DNA of 64,000 bases. Source: Syngnathus acus (lineage: Eukaryota > Chordata > Actinopteri > Syngnathiformes > Syngnathidae). Each line of letters begins with the position of its first letter. Position 1 is the stretch's first letter. The DNA is taken from contig NC_051098.1 in assembly GCF_901709675.1 (NCBI RefSeq), positions 11,059,918 through 11,123,917 of the forward strand, read 5' to 3'. Below, one piece after another: positions 25,490 to 39,019 of this stretch. The notes beneath the pieces were generated by a model. That model ran no database searches and had not been told where the DNA came from. It worked only from the letters and a program-made list of their open reading frames with translations. Both the position numbers and the translations under genes were made by a program.

Positions 25490-28400
25490 TAGCTGACTTT
25501 TTCTGTTCATCTAAGGATGAACGCTTTATGCTATTTTAATAGGAAGACGTGTCCTGTCATTGTTTTCAGTTGTATGTCATGTATTGCAGTCAATAGGAAG
25601 CTTTCTAGAAATTTTTAGGGGCTAACGTAATAATTAATATATATTCAGCCTTATGGATGAACACTGAACACGAGCCTTCACTTCATTACTTCCTCCGTTC
25701 TGCTTTACATGCACTTTAGATGAGCCATCTCCACTGCCATTTTAGAGGTCCACTGAACTACATTAGGCTGATAAATCCTGTCGATTAGACTTGGTGGGTG
25801 AGTGTGGAGGAGAGGATATGAAATCTCCTTACAGCACCATATCTGACTTATGGAATGTCATTTTAATCAGCCAATTGCAGCCCGGGCCTCCACTCTTTAA
25901 CCTCCTCACCCTTTCACTTTTCTTTATCCATGGATCTTTCATTTTAAATGCAAAAGGAAAATATAGAAGTGGCTGAACTCGTACTAAATTGTCTCATTAT
26001 TATTGGCTCAGTGTCTTTTTTGTCTTTGTGACCAGGGAGATTTATTAAAAGTTATATAAACCCTTAAATCTACAATGTCCCCAAGACGTTTTTATCTGAG
26101 TGTTCATACACTAGACAGATTTTACAGGAACTGCCTAGTTAGTTTTAAAGTAATCTTAGTATTTTGTCTTCCTTTGTCACGTTGGTTTTTGTTCAGTTGT
26201 CCTTGTGTTCCATTTTCATACATTGCATTCGTTTCACAAAGCAATTTTGACAAACACTGCTATTTCAATATTATGCACACAACATGAAAAAACCTATTGA
26301 ACCCCCCACACAGTTTTTTTTTTTTAAAGTGTCAAATTTCCCAGTCATAACAAATAAAGACAAATAAGAGACCATCAAAGACCTTAGCTCAAATGTATTT
26401 TCTCAAACAATTTCTGCAATTTTTGTGACTAGATATTAGAAATAGCCCGTGTCACACTGGAATGTTGGTAACAAAAATATATTCCGGGAGTGTTTGCAAA
26501 TAGTGACCAAAACAATACATTTGGCATGAAAATGACCTTAAAACTGGATGATAGAATTTAAATATTGTATTTGACATATTAGATTATTAATTCCTCCAAA
26601 TGGCCGCCATTTTAGAGTATTACTTTGTTATCAGCATCACTGAATAAAACATGTTTGTTGTTGGTTTCACTAGAACTTGATGCAAGAAAGAGGCTGCTTT
26701 ACCTTTCAGAGATCAATTTCTTGCCCATAGGAGTTAGATACACAATTGATTTCCATCCAGTCTATTTTCCCACAGTTTGAACTCCCCGGGGCAGTAAATC
26801 ATTTCCTCGACCACAATAAGAAGGAATACATTTCTCTACAAAGGAGGCAAGAAATTATGTTAGCGTCCATTGCAAATGTACGATAGCTTCAAGTGCAGTC
26901 AATCTTTTTTCCAGTTTGGTTAGTTACAAATTATTTACAGTGACAAAGTCACAATATGCGCTTCTGCACACAAACTTTGACGTTTTAGTCAAGGTAAATA
27001 TTTTATCCACAAATCCCGGAACATGTGAATAAAAATATTCCCCATAAATACCATGAGTGAAGCCGCTTTGATTTCATGCTGATTTAATTGGAGCCCTAAT
27101 CAAACAGCTTGGAGTAACAAAAAAAGGACACGTAATATCAAATCAAGGAGCCATCATGGGGGGAAAAAAAAGGCTTTTTCAGTGAGCAGTTAGGAAACGG
27201 TATTAAACATGCTGTGTGCAATCCGAGGAATTGTGTCTTCTCATATCGTAGTTTATTTGTTTGTGATCAATGTAAAGAAAAGATCAGTATCAGTGAGTTG
27301 TGCTGTGTTTGAAACACATGCTAAGTGGATAACATACTAGCAAACAGACCTCAAAGTGCATAGTCAGCGAAAGTGACGGTAATACATCACCCTTGCCTTA
27401 GTGCTTGTGTTTTCTTTAGTGCTCGTTCGAGTACCGTTGGAGAAGAAAAAAAAAATCCAGATTCATTGGGATGTGACTTAGTGAACATAAATGGTTGTGA
27501 GCGAGGGCTTAATGTATCTTCAGAGGAGTAGGAAGAAAAACATGCCACTCGCATTTTGATGCAGTTTGAAGAGTTTACACGTTGGAACTCTCGATTGGGT
27601 GGCATCATCAGGAATAGAATTAGTAGGATTGATCTTCTATCCAGTCCAAGCTTAATTAAAGAATGTTTTTAGGCTTCAGTAATGCATTTGCTGGTTTGGA
27701 TCTTGTAACTTGGATCTGTCTGCTCCACTAGAATAGGACTCTCAAAGTGATGACTATTTACAATGGATCGAAGCATGCAACGTGAGCCATGTTTGAATCT
27801 GCATTTTTTTCTTGCTTTTTTTGCAGTATCCTCATTTTCACCTTCTCTTTTCCCTCTGCATCATTTCCCCCTCATCTTATCTCTATCTTTTTCTCCCCTC
27901 TTGTCTGCTCCTGAGCTCATTGTATGCTGCAATTCACCAGTGAAAGTGTCTCACCTTTTTTTTTTCTTCTTCTTTTTGGCTAGCCCAGGCACATTTTCAC
28001 TGTGGGAACATTCTTGACAATCATGCCTGTTTTGGGTGACAAAAAAGCTATTCATACTCTTTTCAGCCCTGACTAATCTTCACATGAGCATCCAGCCTTG
28101 TCCTTCTTTGGTCTGCTTTCAACACATTGCCAGTCCTTCCCGCCTTGCTTTTATATCTTAGCTGTCTACTGTGTCCATGAACCTCGTCACTGGTTCATTA
28201 AGTACTTTTTTTTTTTTTTTTTTTAGCTGACAGGATTAGCATCTACTTCTTTACTGCTATAGCTCATCCTTGTCCAACTCTGACACACTGTGCATTTAGA
28301 GAAGCTCTCGTATCACAGCTCAGGTGGCATGAACAAAACACAGGTCGTTTTCATTAAAAGTCACTTTCCATGCTTTCATTTCAATGATTTAATGTCTATT

Positions 28401-29990
28401 ATCTTTATTTTTCAGGCCTGTATTGCTCATTCGATTAGGTTCCTTTGCAGTACGATATTCCTTTGTTGAATTTTCTCTCGTACACAAAGATAAAAATTCT
28501 ATTCTCAGCAGTTACACTGATAAGATCATTTGACGAAAATGAGTGAGGATGTCTTGTCAGTGGGGAGTCATCCCAGATTGCTGCATGGGGATTGGGAAGT
28601 GTATTAGAGCCCCTTTGCTAAGCATTTCGACGAGAAAATAAATTGTGTGATGCGAACTTCATTGGTTGCTATATGTCCTCATTACTCCAAAAAGAAATCA
28701 ATATTGATGATCCATGAAGATGAACTTTTCCACTTTCATCTTCTGCCTCCGTGCCAAAGGTCTGACTTTTACACAATAATGAATTCTCAAATGAAAAAAT
28801 ATAGGCTTGCTTTGAAGGCACACTCGCTCATAAAAAATAAAAATTAAAAAAATAGTTGCATTGTTCATATTGCACATAGCAAAGGCAAAGAAATTAATTG
28901 TTAACTTGAGAGTTAGAATCTTGTTTACTGCATTTTTTTAAATGTCTCCAGTAAATTGTGGTTGTTTTATCCTCAAATGTCTTTGTGTTATCCTTACTGT
29001 AAATCAAACTGCCCAGCTCTCCCCCAAAAAATTTACAGTTGAAGTGTTAGTAACCACAAAGCTCAATAAATTAGTTTTGAGTCAAAGATGGAAAAGTTAT
29101 TGACATCATAAATTCAGATCAAGAAGGTCCCTGTTCGAACCCATTTGATTGTACGGTACCGCCCTTGAGTTTCAAGGCTCAGACTTTTGTTGATGTTTTA
29201 ATGAAGAGACACAATTTTACACTTATTAGTGTATCTATATAAAATGAATTAGCAATCCATTCTGTAATATCCTAACAATATTTAATCAACTTCAGAATTC
29301 CTTGAACATTGCTGTCCAGTCATAATCGGCCTTTTAATTCTCATTTTGACACCAGTCTACATGAAAAATATCAATGCCAATTTGCCTTCTTTCCTCACAG
29401 TTACTTCTCCTCAATGCCATCCTTTCTGTTTAACATTCCAATTTTCCGCCTTGCTAGGTGTCCGTCTTGTCGAGATGTACGCCATCTTTCACAATGCCCA
29501 CATATTGGGTTTTTATTCTCCCTTCGGAAATTCACCTTGAGTATATGATGGCTAGTGATGCAACAGGGCTTGTGGAGTGTGAATCTTTGACAATAATCCA
29601 CTCCACTGGCTTGTAGGAAGCTATTGTGAATCGCAGATTAATGGGAGCAAGATGAACATTTCCTTCATTCCTGCTCATTTCTCACTGAACGTTGAATGTA
29701 TTTCTTACATTTTGGTCTGATACGGTGGATCCACTCATTGGTCTAGAAGTGGACAACCTCAAGATGATAGCTGAGTGGTAGACGTACAATAACAGTGCCA
29801 TGTTGAATAACTCCTCTCACCCTGTCTATGATAAACTGTGGCAGAAGGGGAGCTCATTAGCAAACACATTATTTTACCCAGGAGCAGACTCTGTTATGCC
29901 CTCGCCATCAACACTACAACAGCAGCGTGGGCGACATTTGTCAAAACATGCCCTTCACCACACCTCAATCAAAAGACTCTTTCATAGCCT
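25490..29990. other. Intron DNA, almost nothing recognised
   Basis: T runs at 26314-26324 and 28206-28224, a pyrimidine-rich stretch at 27835-27975, and a B-box-like TGTTCGAACCC near 29132 that may be a SINE scrap. No exon or RNA gene seen. Confidence 0.5.
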
Positions 29991-29999
29991 CAATGCCAG

Positions 30000-30130
30000 T
30001 TATTATTGTAAATGAATCATGTGTAGCACTTTATTTCTATTTTTATTATTATTATTTATTATTGTTTGTATTTGCATTATTAAACAATGTACTCTTTGGT
30101 ACTGTAACATTAATTTCCCCTCTGGGAGTT
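30000..30130 (+). repeat. Probable LINE 3' untranslated remnant
   Basis: CACTTTATTTCTATTTTTAT, a (TTATTA)n stretch, then TACTGTAACATTAATTTCCC and CTCTGGGAG resemble the 3' part of fish Rex1-type LINEs (TGTAA...AATTTCCCCTCTGGGATCAATAAAGT). No coding part is attached. Confidence 0.55.
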
Positions 30131-30385
30131 ATGAGATTATTCTCCTTTTGTGACTTTCTCACAATTGCTGATCACAATATGTGGTACAAAATATACACCA
30201 ATAATATTATGTCACAATGGAAACATTTCCTTATCCAATCTTTATCTTACGTAAGGTTTTTGTAGTACATTTGTATTGTTTTTTTCTACTGCAACAGTAC
30301 ATAACAAACAAACAATGGTGTGAAGAAATAGCCTTGGCCGTGCTAATGACCCCATTAGGGCCGGAGTGTTAGCTGCCGTTATTGC

Positions 30386-30405
30386 AACACACACACACAC
30401 ACACG
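30386..30405. repeat. Short (AC)n tract
   Basis: About ten AC units. The surrounding 30140-31380 holds nothing else I can name; a T run lies at 31387-31402. Confidence 0.8.
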
Positions 30406-31544
30406 TGCAAACACCATAACACGTCCAACCAAACACATACATCTCGAATGTTCTCAGATATGGCGAGCATGTAATTTAAAAGAAGGTGACTCCTGTTGCA
30501 CAAGATAAGCAGCAAATACAGTCCGTGCCATCTGTTGTACAAATGGGCCTCGGTGAGGTCTATTTTTCATCTTGAAGTTACAGTCATAGCTCATAGAAGA
30601 AAGACAGCATCATGACCATTACTGTGGGCCACCGTGTCCTCTTGGAGAAGGTTTAAATAGTCGAGCGTGATTATAGTGTCTGGAGGAGATCTTCTCTCGC
30701 TTTCTCACTTAGAGAGCACAGACGTATTCGTGTGACCTTTCCTTGCAGCTCTGACTTGCAGATATTGTAAGTTATTGAACAATCATCCCTCTTGTCCTTA
30801 TCTTAAGGGAATGAGAAATGGAGTTTGACATCAGTCAGTTACATCATTAGTCCAACTGAGTGAAAGTCCCATGGCATCACTCTGTGAGCGCTTGCCATAA
30901 GATCTTGAATGAAAACAAAATTTCCTTTTGGTTCGCCTCCAATTTGTTCTCATCCTCAAAATTGCAGCTGTGGAAATTATTTCTGCCATCCTGGGTGCAG
31001 AATGCAAAACTAATTTGCCCCCAGCATGGTTTCAAATGAACTATGAATTCAAAGGAAACGGCATGTCAGTACGCCACACAAGCAGACTATTTCATCTGTG
31101 CGATTCAAAGTCTTTCAGCTGAAATTTGCCCTCTAACTGGTGATAAACATATCCAGTCGCTAATTTTCTTTATGGGTTTATCTGTCGGACAACTTCCTAA
31201 ATGGATTATATATGTCTGTATGCTTATTTATTTTCATGGGTAGGTATTTTTCCTACACTACTCCCGTCTTAAAATTATTACTATTGTGGTAGTGTTGATG
31301 CTTCATCTCATTATTTTGGTTATTGCGTGAGATTTCAATATGTTTTCATCAGGATTTAAGTAACCTAAGAAAACGAGGTATGTGATTTTTTTTTTTTTTT
31401 TTAATGTTTTTGTTTCTGTTTGTTTATTATAATCTTAAATGTTCTTAAATGAATTTATGCCAGGCTCTGACCTGATGTGATTCTGTTCTATAATCTATCA
31501 ATGACGTTGTAATCTATTTTTTTAAATGAATTTATGTAAATGCT

Positions 31545-31655
31545 ATGCTCTGCTTCACCTGTTTTCAATAATTTGTTTTGTAAAGCACTTTGAATTGCCT
31601 CTGTGTATGAAATGTGCTATATAAATAAATTTGACTTTGACTTTAATTAAGTTTC
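31545..31655 (+). repeat. 3' tail of a SINE/LINE family
   Basis: TGTAAAGCACTTTGAATTGC, then GTGCTATATAAATAAATTTG and a (ACTTTG)n end. This matches the general form of fish retroposon tails that end 'GTAAAGCxCTTTG...GCTATATAAATAAA', typical of L2-related LINEs and the SINEs that borrow their tails. Confidence 0.6.
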
Positions 31656-31669
31656 TTACAAATTCAAAA

Positions 31670-34600
31670 ATTTGCCTTTAACATTCTTTACCTGATGGTA
31701 TGGATCTATGCAAACCCTGTTTGCAATATTGGAAAGTTGTCATGCTGGCACGCAAGGAATTGCTTTCAGTAATTGAAAAATCTTCTGCCTGCATTTTTTG
31801 ATATTGTTAGAAGATAAATAAATAAACAAACCAGGCTTTACAGTGTGTGAGATATTCTAAGATAAGTACACTATTGTTTTGGAGACTGTTTCATAGTGAA
31901 GGATGTCACTATTTTATGGCGATAAAATGAGGTAACTTAATTCTTCTGTCATAATCCATTAAGTTTATTGGATTTCTCACTGCCATCACCTTGACTTTGA
32001 TTGTATTGGGTTGATTGATTATGTTGTGTGATTGAGTGTGTCGGTGTTGTAATCCTTGCCCTGCCAAATGGTCTCTGATAATGGGGAAAATATATATTCA
32101 CTTTGCAAGTACATGCCAAAAAGAAACAAGTTGTCTTATGGGATGCCCATTTTGATGCTCTTCTCGCTAAAAAAAGATCTTCTCAAATAGCAAAACTGAA
32201 CATGATGTTACATTGTTGCATCTCACCTTTGTCTCATGTTGCCTTGAACAGCGTTGTGATGATTCCAGCTTTCATATTGCAAAATGCATGGTGGAAATGT
32301 CTGCCACAGATGTGTACCCCGTGTGCTATTGTGAAAATAACGGTCATCTGGCTTGTGTTGTTGTTTGGCCTTGTGTCAGAAATGGTTTCAGGAAGGGATG
32401 GGATTCACAACAAGTCAGATGCAGTGGACAGAAGGTCGGAGGAGAGAAACACTAAAAAATGGTCTGTTCGTCAGGCAGTGAACATGTCCATGTACACACT
32501 TGCCGTCTAATACACAGACTCCATCTTCCTTGTCAAAACAATCAAGTGAAATATACACCTCAGGGACGCATGTTTTAGGAACTATTACCATCAATCTCTT
32601 TTTTTACAAGTAAATGTTAATTTGTTATTATGGCGCCCGTGGGATAGTTTAAGTGTCCCATTGAGTTTAAATGTGCACAGGTGGAACTCATCGCCCGGGA
32701 GATCATGATTCTTTTGTCAAATGAGTGAGATGGAAATGATTGTTTAGTCAAGCTAGATGATTGTGTTAACATTTTTTATATGGGTCTTCTAAAAGATCTA
32801 ATTCAATTATGGAAGGAAATCTTTTGTGACTGGAAGAAATTTGGTCCTGTAAATTGAGCTAATTACTCGTTATATTTTGGGGTGGGGGAAAAAAACCATT
32901 TGGCTTTTATGTGTATAAAGGCCAGAAGGGGACTAATATCTTTATCACAAGAGAACAAAGTGGAGTGACACTTTCAAGTGAAGGGAATTCTGTCGGTATC
33001 AGTAAATCCCTCATTGAGAGTTCCGCTGATTTCAGATCACTTCCGTAGGGTGAAGTATTTCCGACTTCAAAGCTTCCGTTGAACTGGCGCTGCTAATTCC
33101 AGCTTGGCAGCGGAGGAGCAGAGGTTTCATGCTGCAGAGCAAGTTAAAACAACCATTTTTAACTTTGGAATATGTTAATCATAAGCGTTAAAATGAAAGT
33201 TATTTCTTCCGGTATGTTGGCTAAGTAAAGTCGGCTGCATGATTGTAGCTGTGGGTTGATGCTTTGGGAAATGACAGACAGGTCTACACAGAATATGGCA
33301 AGAACGTAGACAGCAATTTCGTAAAACAGTCAAGGCTTTAATTCAAGCAAATGAATGGCAATTGAATGATTAAATCGCCATCTGCCAAATGAAACAAAAT
33401 TTCGTAAAGGCCAGCTGCTCATCCCAAAAAAGTCATTCACTTTAAACAGAGCAGATGATTGATGTTCGTCTGTGGGGAGTCATAAAACAACATGGCGAGG
33501 GAAATCTATTCTGAAAGATTTGATTTTGGGTTTGTTAGCTCGTCCTTATTCATTCTCTATGGAAAAAGTCAATTTTGAGTGTTTTGTAAGGGCTCATCTG
33601 ACCAACATCAGGAGAAAACACTCGGTTTGTAGTTTGGGTTTGAAATATGTCTATTTTCGATTTATTCCTGGAACCTTTCTGACACACCTTGTCGTATTTT
33701 TTTTTTCCTTGCATTGGTTATGACAGTCTGATATAAGATTTACTACTTCAACGACCAAGGAACATTCCGTCAAAGGGGAGCATGCAAGGACAGGATTGTC
33801 CGTCATTATTATTCCTGTTTGTCATTTTAGTTTCCACACTCTCTGACCTTCACTGGCCCTCATTTATATTTCGGTTTTGACGTTTCTATTGAAGGTAGTG
33901 ATCACAAGAGTTGGTCATTTATTTTTTTAGCTGACAAAATTAATCTATTTAGTGTGAACACAGATTACAGATCATTCTGTTTGGAGCTGAATTTTAGGAT
34001 CATTTTAAGACAGATCGTTTTGCAATCTTCAATAGGTACTCAACCAGCAAGAGTTTCATAAATCCCCGCATAACACTGTTGTAGTCTTTTTTAGAAACAA
34101 AATCCGTGTATGGCAGCGGAAATTCATACAGCTATCTGACACACTGCCTTCACGGATGGCTACCCCGGGGATTTTTAAAGAAGTGCATTGGTTTGGAAAA
34201 TCCTGTTCCATTAACTGATGTTTTGTGACCGTTCAGTGTAATGAATAATCATAGGCAACCTAATTTGCATTTAAATTCATGCCACTTTCACTATTTGAAC
34301 AAGAACAGGTGTGAAAATATTGTGGATGATTGTTGGAAGATAGTTATTCAAATTGTCAGTCAAGGCAGTGCCCAGGTCCAGTTGTTTTTGATTTAATCAT
34401 TTTAAATATTCTAATTATTATAACTAATTAAATTGTGTAAGTATTTGATGACGTCTGCATAGACTAAAAAAAATCGGAGAAAACACCATTTGCAAAATAA
34501 TTTGGAAGTAGAAAGTAGAAAAATATCTAATCAACCCTAAGCACTGTTTCTACATTACCAATTATAAATACCGGGAATCAAACAGAATTTATGCATGCAA

Positions 34601-35700
34601 AACCCCAAAATGTGTCATAACAAATCATGTGACATTAATCTCGCCGCTGCCAACGCGCAGAAAAACACACCTGACAAGTCTCGCAACTTTTTTGATGTTC
34701 TACTTTCTTTGTGAGGCTGTTCCTTTTTTAATATGGAGGTGAATGTGAGAGATTCAGGTCACCAATGTCACTCCTGCAGAACTGCCAAATTATTAGAATT
34801 CACTTCCGTAAGAATTTGTCTGTCTGCTAAACTGTAAATTTGGGATAGGACAAACTATGGTAAAGTGTACAAAGGAATATATCGGTCAAATATGACGACT
34901 ATAGCCATTGAAATTTTTGGTTGAATTATACAGAACTGTTCAAATGGTTTTTAAAAACACTCTCAATGAATGTTGTCAGTATGCAAATTTTTTAAGTACT
35001 GAGCCAACATCACACCACTTTGTTTTATTATGCCGATGCTGAGCTGGCATTGTGCCTAGAAGAAGAAAACACACTAAGCAATGAGCATTTAGAAAACTAT
35101 TGATCTGCTCTAAGGCTGATAGAACAAATGTCAGAGAGATGATTCTAAAGGCCTAATATATTGTATCGCCATTTATCATGTCCGGACAGGAGCTACAATT
35201 CACTTAGTTGGTAGTTCAACATATGTGGCATAGTGAACAACACATTCATTTCACAGTTCTGAGTTTGGGCGTACCAGGTTTCCCAACTGCATTTTATAAT
35301 TATTTATTGACATATCAGATATGTATTTTTTGATAATCTTAACACAGTAGGGACAAAATAATATTCAATATTTTAAAAAAAATATGTTTTAATATTTTCT
35401 TTTTATTTAAATTATATTTTCCCAGCATTGTGTCTGTAGACTTATGTTTTAGATGGTGGTCATTTTGAATGACTTTGTGACTTGGCTGACAATAGGCTTA
35501 CAAATATTTAATGAAGTTAAAATGAAACAAAATGGGAAAAACCCTCCAGATGTAAACCTCCCTTTTTATATTAGCATTGTCTTCCCCTACCGGAGGCCAG
35601 AAACACAATATAAGTTCTATTTCTGATAAGTACTGTCATAAGAGGAGGCTGATGTGGAGCTAGTCATGTGACTCACCAAGCAAGAAGTGCATCCATCCTT
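31670..35700. other. Intron DNA, nothing recognised
   Basis: AT-rich. The 135-codon open stretch at 32103-32510 starts at a non-ATG codon and resembles no family. Confidence 0.5.
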
Positions 35701-35708
35701 TTTCAACA

Positions 35709-35760
35709 TCGCTCATCCTGTTCAGGCTCGGGGGGTTGCTGGAGCCTCTCCCAGCTAACA
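35709..35760 (-). repeat. Fragment of a fish SINE-like element
   Basis: GCTCATCCTGTTCAGGCTCG, then GGGGGTTGCTGGAGCCTCTC and CCAGCTAACA is the antisense of the block 'AGCTGGGATAGGCTCCAGCAxCCCxCGACCCT...GATAAGCGG' common in fish. Confidence 0.65.
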
Positions 35761-36147
35761 TCAATGTTTTCTGGCATGACAAGGTTACCAGGTTTTATGG
35801 AAATTGTCTTTGGTAAGGTTGGACGTCAGCGAATGACAAAACTCTCATTCCCAATTAAAAATATGTCCCTTGTCTTTGTCAATTCCAGATACTAGCAATA
35901 CTTACTATTCAGATGTCGTATCCACTAATTTCCCTGACCAGGCTTGTGAGATTAGAAGGCCGCCAGTAGCTTCTCTTGCGCAGCCCATCTGAGACCTCCA
36001 CATTAATATTTATATCGTAATTTGAATAATGTGAATCCATTTCAAATGACAAAATGAAGTTTTGAAAACAGAGCAGTGGAACTGACAAGGATGTTACAAA
36101 TGGGAAAAACAGTGTAGGCCTAAATTCAAACTTCACTAATAGTCAAG

Positions 36148-36230
36148 GCCTTGTAGACAAGGAAGGGGGAAAAAAAAGTATCAACAGGCTTTGTAGACAA
36201 AATACCAGGAAAAAAAAAATGTATCAACAG
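36148..36230 (+). repeat. Tandem duplication of a ~41-bp unit
   Basis: Two copies (36148-36187 and 36188-36230) share GC(C/T)TTGTAGACAA, a purine stretch with 8-10 A residues, and TATCAACAG. They are directly adjacent. Confidence 0.85.
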
Positions 36231-37063
36231 GCGCGATGTATACCACGCACTCAATAAACGGAAAATTGACCTCGTCTCGGACTAACATTCCTTGGAATAT
36301 TGGTTATCGGGAAAGGTACTGCTGTACTGTATCTCATTTCACCCTTGTACTTCCCCGTTGCTCTCTGGGCGATGCAACAACAACAATAGATTTTGTACTA
36401 CACACAATTTCTCACAAAGTATAAAAGGATGCGGGTGAATGGAGCAATGGCGTTATAGTCCCAATGGATGAGGGAAAAGAAAATTAGATTAGATGCCACG
36501 AAGGTGAGTGTTGCTCTAAAAAAGAAGGCATGGAAGGGAAAAAAATCATAGAAAAAAGAGTAAATGATCTCTCTTGGGAGAAAATGTGAGATCAGAAAGA
36601 ATGTGTGTTCTTTGTGAGGAGTTCTTGCCATTTGTGAGATTTCTTTTTTTTAGACATTGTCTTTGTGCAAAGTTCTTTCCTAAAATAATTGGTTATGGGT
36701 AGCAATTGTAGCACTTATTTCATTTTTAGTTCATCAAACTTCTTACACTACAAATCTCAAAGATCTTAAAAGAATTTTTGAAGAGCGCACGTAGCAATTG
36801 CGACTTTATTTTGTTCACTCAACACTTTTATAGATTTACAATATACTGCAGAAATACCTTGAAGTTCAAACACATTCCATTCCTGCTTCAATTAAATTTA
36901 TCATTGGTGAGAAATATATTAAAAACTGCCACAACCAGATAGACGAACTGCAGTTGAAAGAAGTGTCTCTATTTTATGACCGGCTACGAATTAAAGCTTC
37001 AAAATTGCATTTCACTGTCATACATTTCAGATTTTCACTTTCATATATTTAATTTTTCATATA

Positions 37064-37544
37064 CCGTTTTTTTCCATGTATAATGCACCCCCATGTATAA
37101 TACGCACCCTAAAAATGGCATGTTGATGCTGGAAAAAAGCCTGTACCCATGTATAATACGCACCCAAATTTTGACTCCTACCTAAGTCCGTAAACGTAAA
37201 ATTATTTCAGAAAAAATCTTTGGGAACAACCGGATGTTATTCTGCCGGTCAGTATCACTGAGCATGCGCTAGCAAACTCAATAGCGAAGAAATGTTTCGG
37301 ATTTGTGTAGGGTACATTGTGACAGCAAACGAGCAGGTGATCGAGCAAGCGTCTGATACGAGAGCATTGTGTTCGTATGGAGCGTGTTTGAGGTGAACAG
37401 CAGAGAAGAAAGCGCATCTGTAATGGCGGCCTCCGTATGATATCCGGATTAAAAAAATATCTATATTTACCCATGTATAATGCGCACCCCAGATTTTAGG
37501 ACAATAAATTAGTTAAATTTTGCGCATTATACATGGAAAAAAAC

Positions 37545-37546
<2 letters not shown>
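37064..37546. mobile_element. TA-flanked MITE with 23-bp perfect inverted repeats, family 2
   Basis: Left end 37064-37086 (CCGTTTTTTTCCATGTATAA...) is perfectly repeated, inverted, at 37524-37546. TA flanks both ends (37062-37063, 37547-37548). The motif CATGTATAATRCGCACCC recurs in both arms: 37088-37112, 37147-37167 and 37471-37489. A unique core (about 37170-37465) has no transposase similarity. The architecture matches Tc1/mariner-type MITEs. The right TA is continuous with a (TA)n run, so the true target duplication cannot be separated from it. Confidence 0.85.

Positions 37547-37586
<40 letters not shown>
37547..37586. repeat. (TA)n microsatellite
   Basis: About 19 TA units beginning at the right edge of the MITE. 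The element may have inserted into a TA tract, or the tract may have expanded from the duplicated TA. Confidence 0.9.
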
Positions 37587-37589
<3 letters not shown>

Positions 37590-38820
37590 AAAACAGGTTC
37601 TGAGGACGGATAAGGCTATCTGAATTGTCCTAATCATCCCCTCCAAAATGAGTTTGAGAGCTTTTGCCCACAGGCTGTCAGTTTAGCGCTCCGAGAAGGA
37701 GGTCAAAAGGCTCCAGGTTTCATTCGTCCCCAGTGCAATTTATTTACTTAATGGCACCTCGCCTTAGGTTGCTCGTGTTCTCAGCTACTATTGCTTATTT
37801 CTACATCTGTATTCTGTGCCTTTTGCTATACCTGATAATTGGCTTTTCATGGTATGAGACCCGGATTGAACTGGGTCCTTATCAATCTTGTGTACGAGGG
37901 GGGTTTCTTTCATTTTGTTTTTGTTTTATTGTGTCTGACTTTTTACCTTTCAAATAGGCTTATCTTCATTGTTGATATCATCATTGTATACCTTGACCTT
38001 ACCCCCAGTCTAGATTCCGATTTGATTCAGTCACTCGAGTTAATAGAGTACGGAAATTCCAGTTCTTGCACGTTGTAAATGTTCAACGACAAGTTAAAAA
38101 ATATATTCAATAATGTTGAAATGCACGTTGTGATACCTTTGGATCATATTGTTTTTTCAGTACAATTTGACCATCTGTAATAGGCATTCCAGGCAGCGTG
38201 AGAGAAACGAAAAAAGAGGACCTTTATTGGATATCGTCTCCTGAATAGAAATGAGCCATTTGCTTCTTCTCTTTATCTCCATCTTTTGTGGGAAAGAAAG
38301 TATGCGTCAAAACAATGCACTCTGCATAATGAGTTATTTAAAGCCGCATCAGATTGACCACCTCGGTAGGCACAAAATTTATGGCCTTGTCCCAACCTTC
38401 GCAAAGGAGCCGAATCCATTTTCTTTATCATTTGGAGCAGACTCAATGAGAAACAAAGAAACAAGTAGAAAGAATAGAGGAGAACAGAGGCAAAACAGAA
38501 AAGATGCCCGCGAAACTAAGTTTCTTTCAACAATAGCTTATCTAGTATAGGGGACATGCTGTATTCCTCCATCATAGATATGTTAAGATCCAGGTTTGAC
38601 CTAATTTTTTAAAAGCCAGAGGGCTTGCTATATGATTATCTGCGAAAGGGATCTGTTGTAATGTGATAAAAAGAAATGGATTTAGAAAGCGAGCTTGTTC
38701 TCTTGAATGTGAGATTAAAGCTTGGACAGGATTGGATATATTTAAAACCGTGAAACACAAAGAACAAAACATGATAAAAAGAAGACGGCAAATAATATAT
38801 ATGTCTGACTTTGGCATTTA
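37590..38820. other. Intron DNA, nothing recognised
   Basis: No exon or repeat identified. Confidence 0.5.
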
Positions 38821-38821
38821 C

Positions 38822-39015
38822 AAAGCCCAGTTCCAATAAAATTAGGAAATCATTATGTAGTATGTAAATAAAAATCTAATACAGTTTCCAAATCTTTACA
38901 TTTTTTATTCATTGAAATACACTGAAAACATATTTCATGTTTAATTAATTTAATTAATTAATTTTAGGCCTACAATACAATCAAAAAATATCGGGACTGG
39001 CATCTTTACCAGTGG
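38822..39015 (+). mobile_element. Decayed non-autonomous DNA transposon fragment
   Basis: AAAGCCCAGTTCCAATAAAA then TTAGGAAATC, TGTAAATAAAAATCTAATAC and TTTCCAAATCTTTACATTTT follow the well-known vertebrate repeat 'CCAGTTCCAAAAAAGTTGGGACACTGTGTAAAATGTAAATAAAAACAGAATGCAATG'. After a gap, ATCGGGACTGGCATCTTTAC corresponds to its next block (GTTGGGACAGGGGCATGTTTAC). It is internally rearranged and truncated. Confidence 0.65.
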
Positions 39016-39019
39016 CGGG

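Noticed and set aside
32103-32510. 135-codon open frame as a nested gene
   Set aside because: Starts at TTG, no recognisable domain, and frames of this length occur by chance in 64 kb of six-frame sequence.
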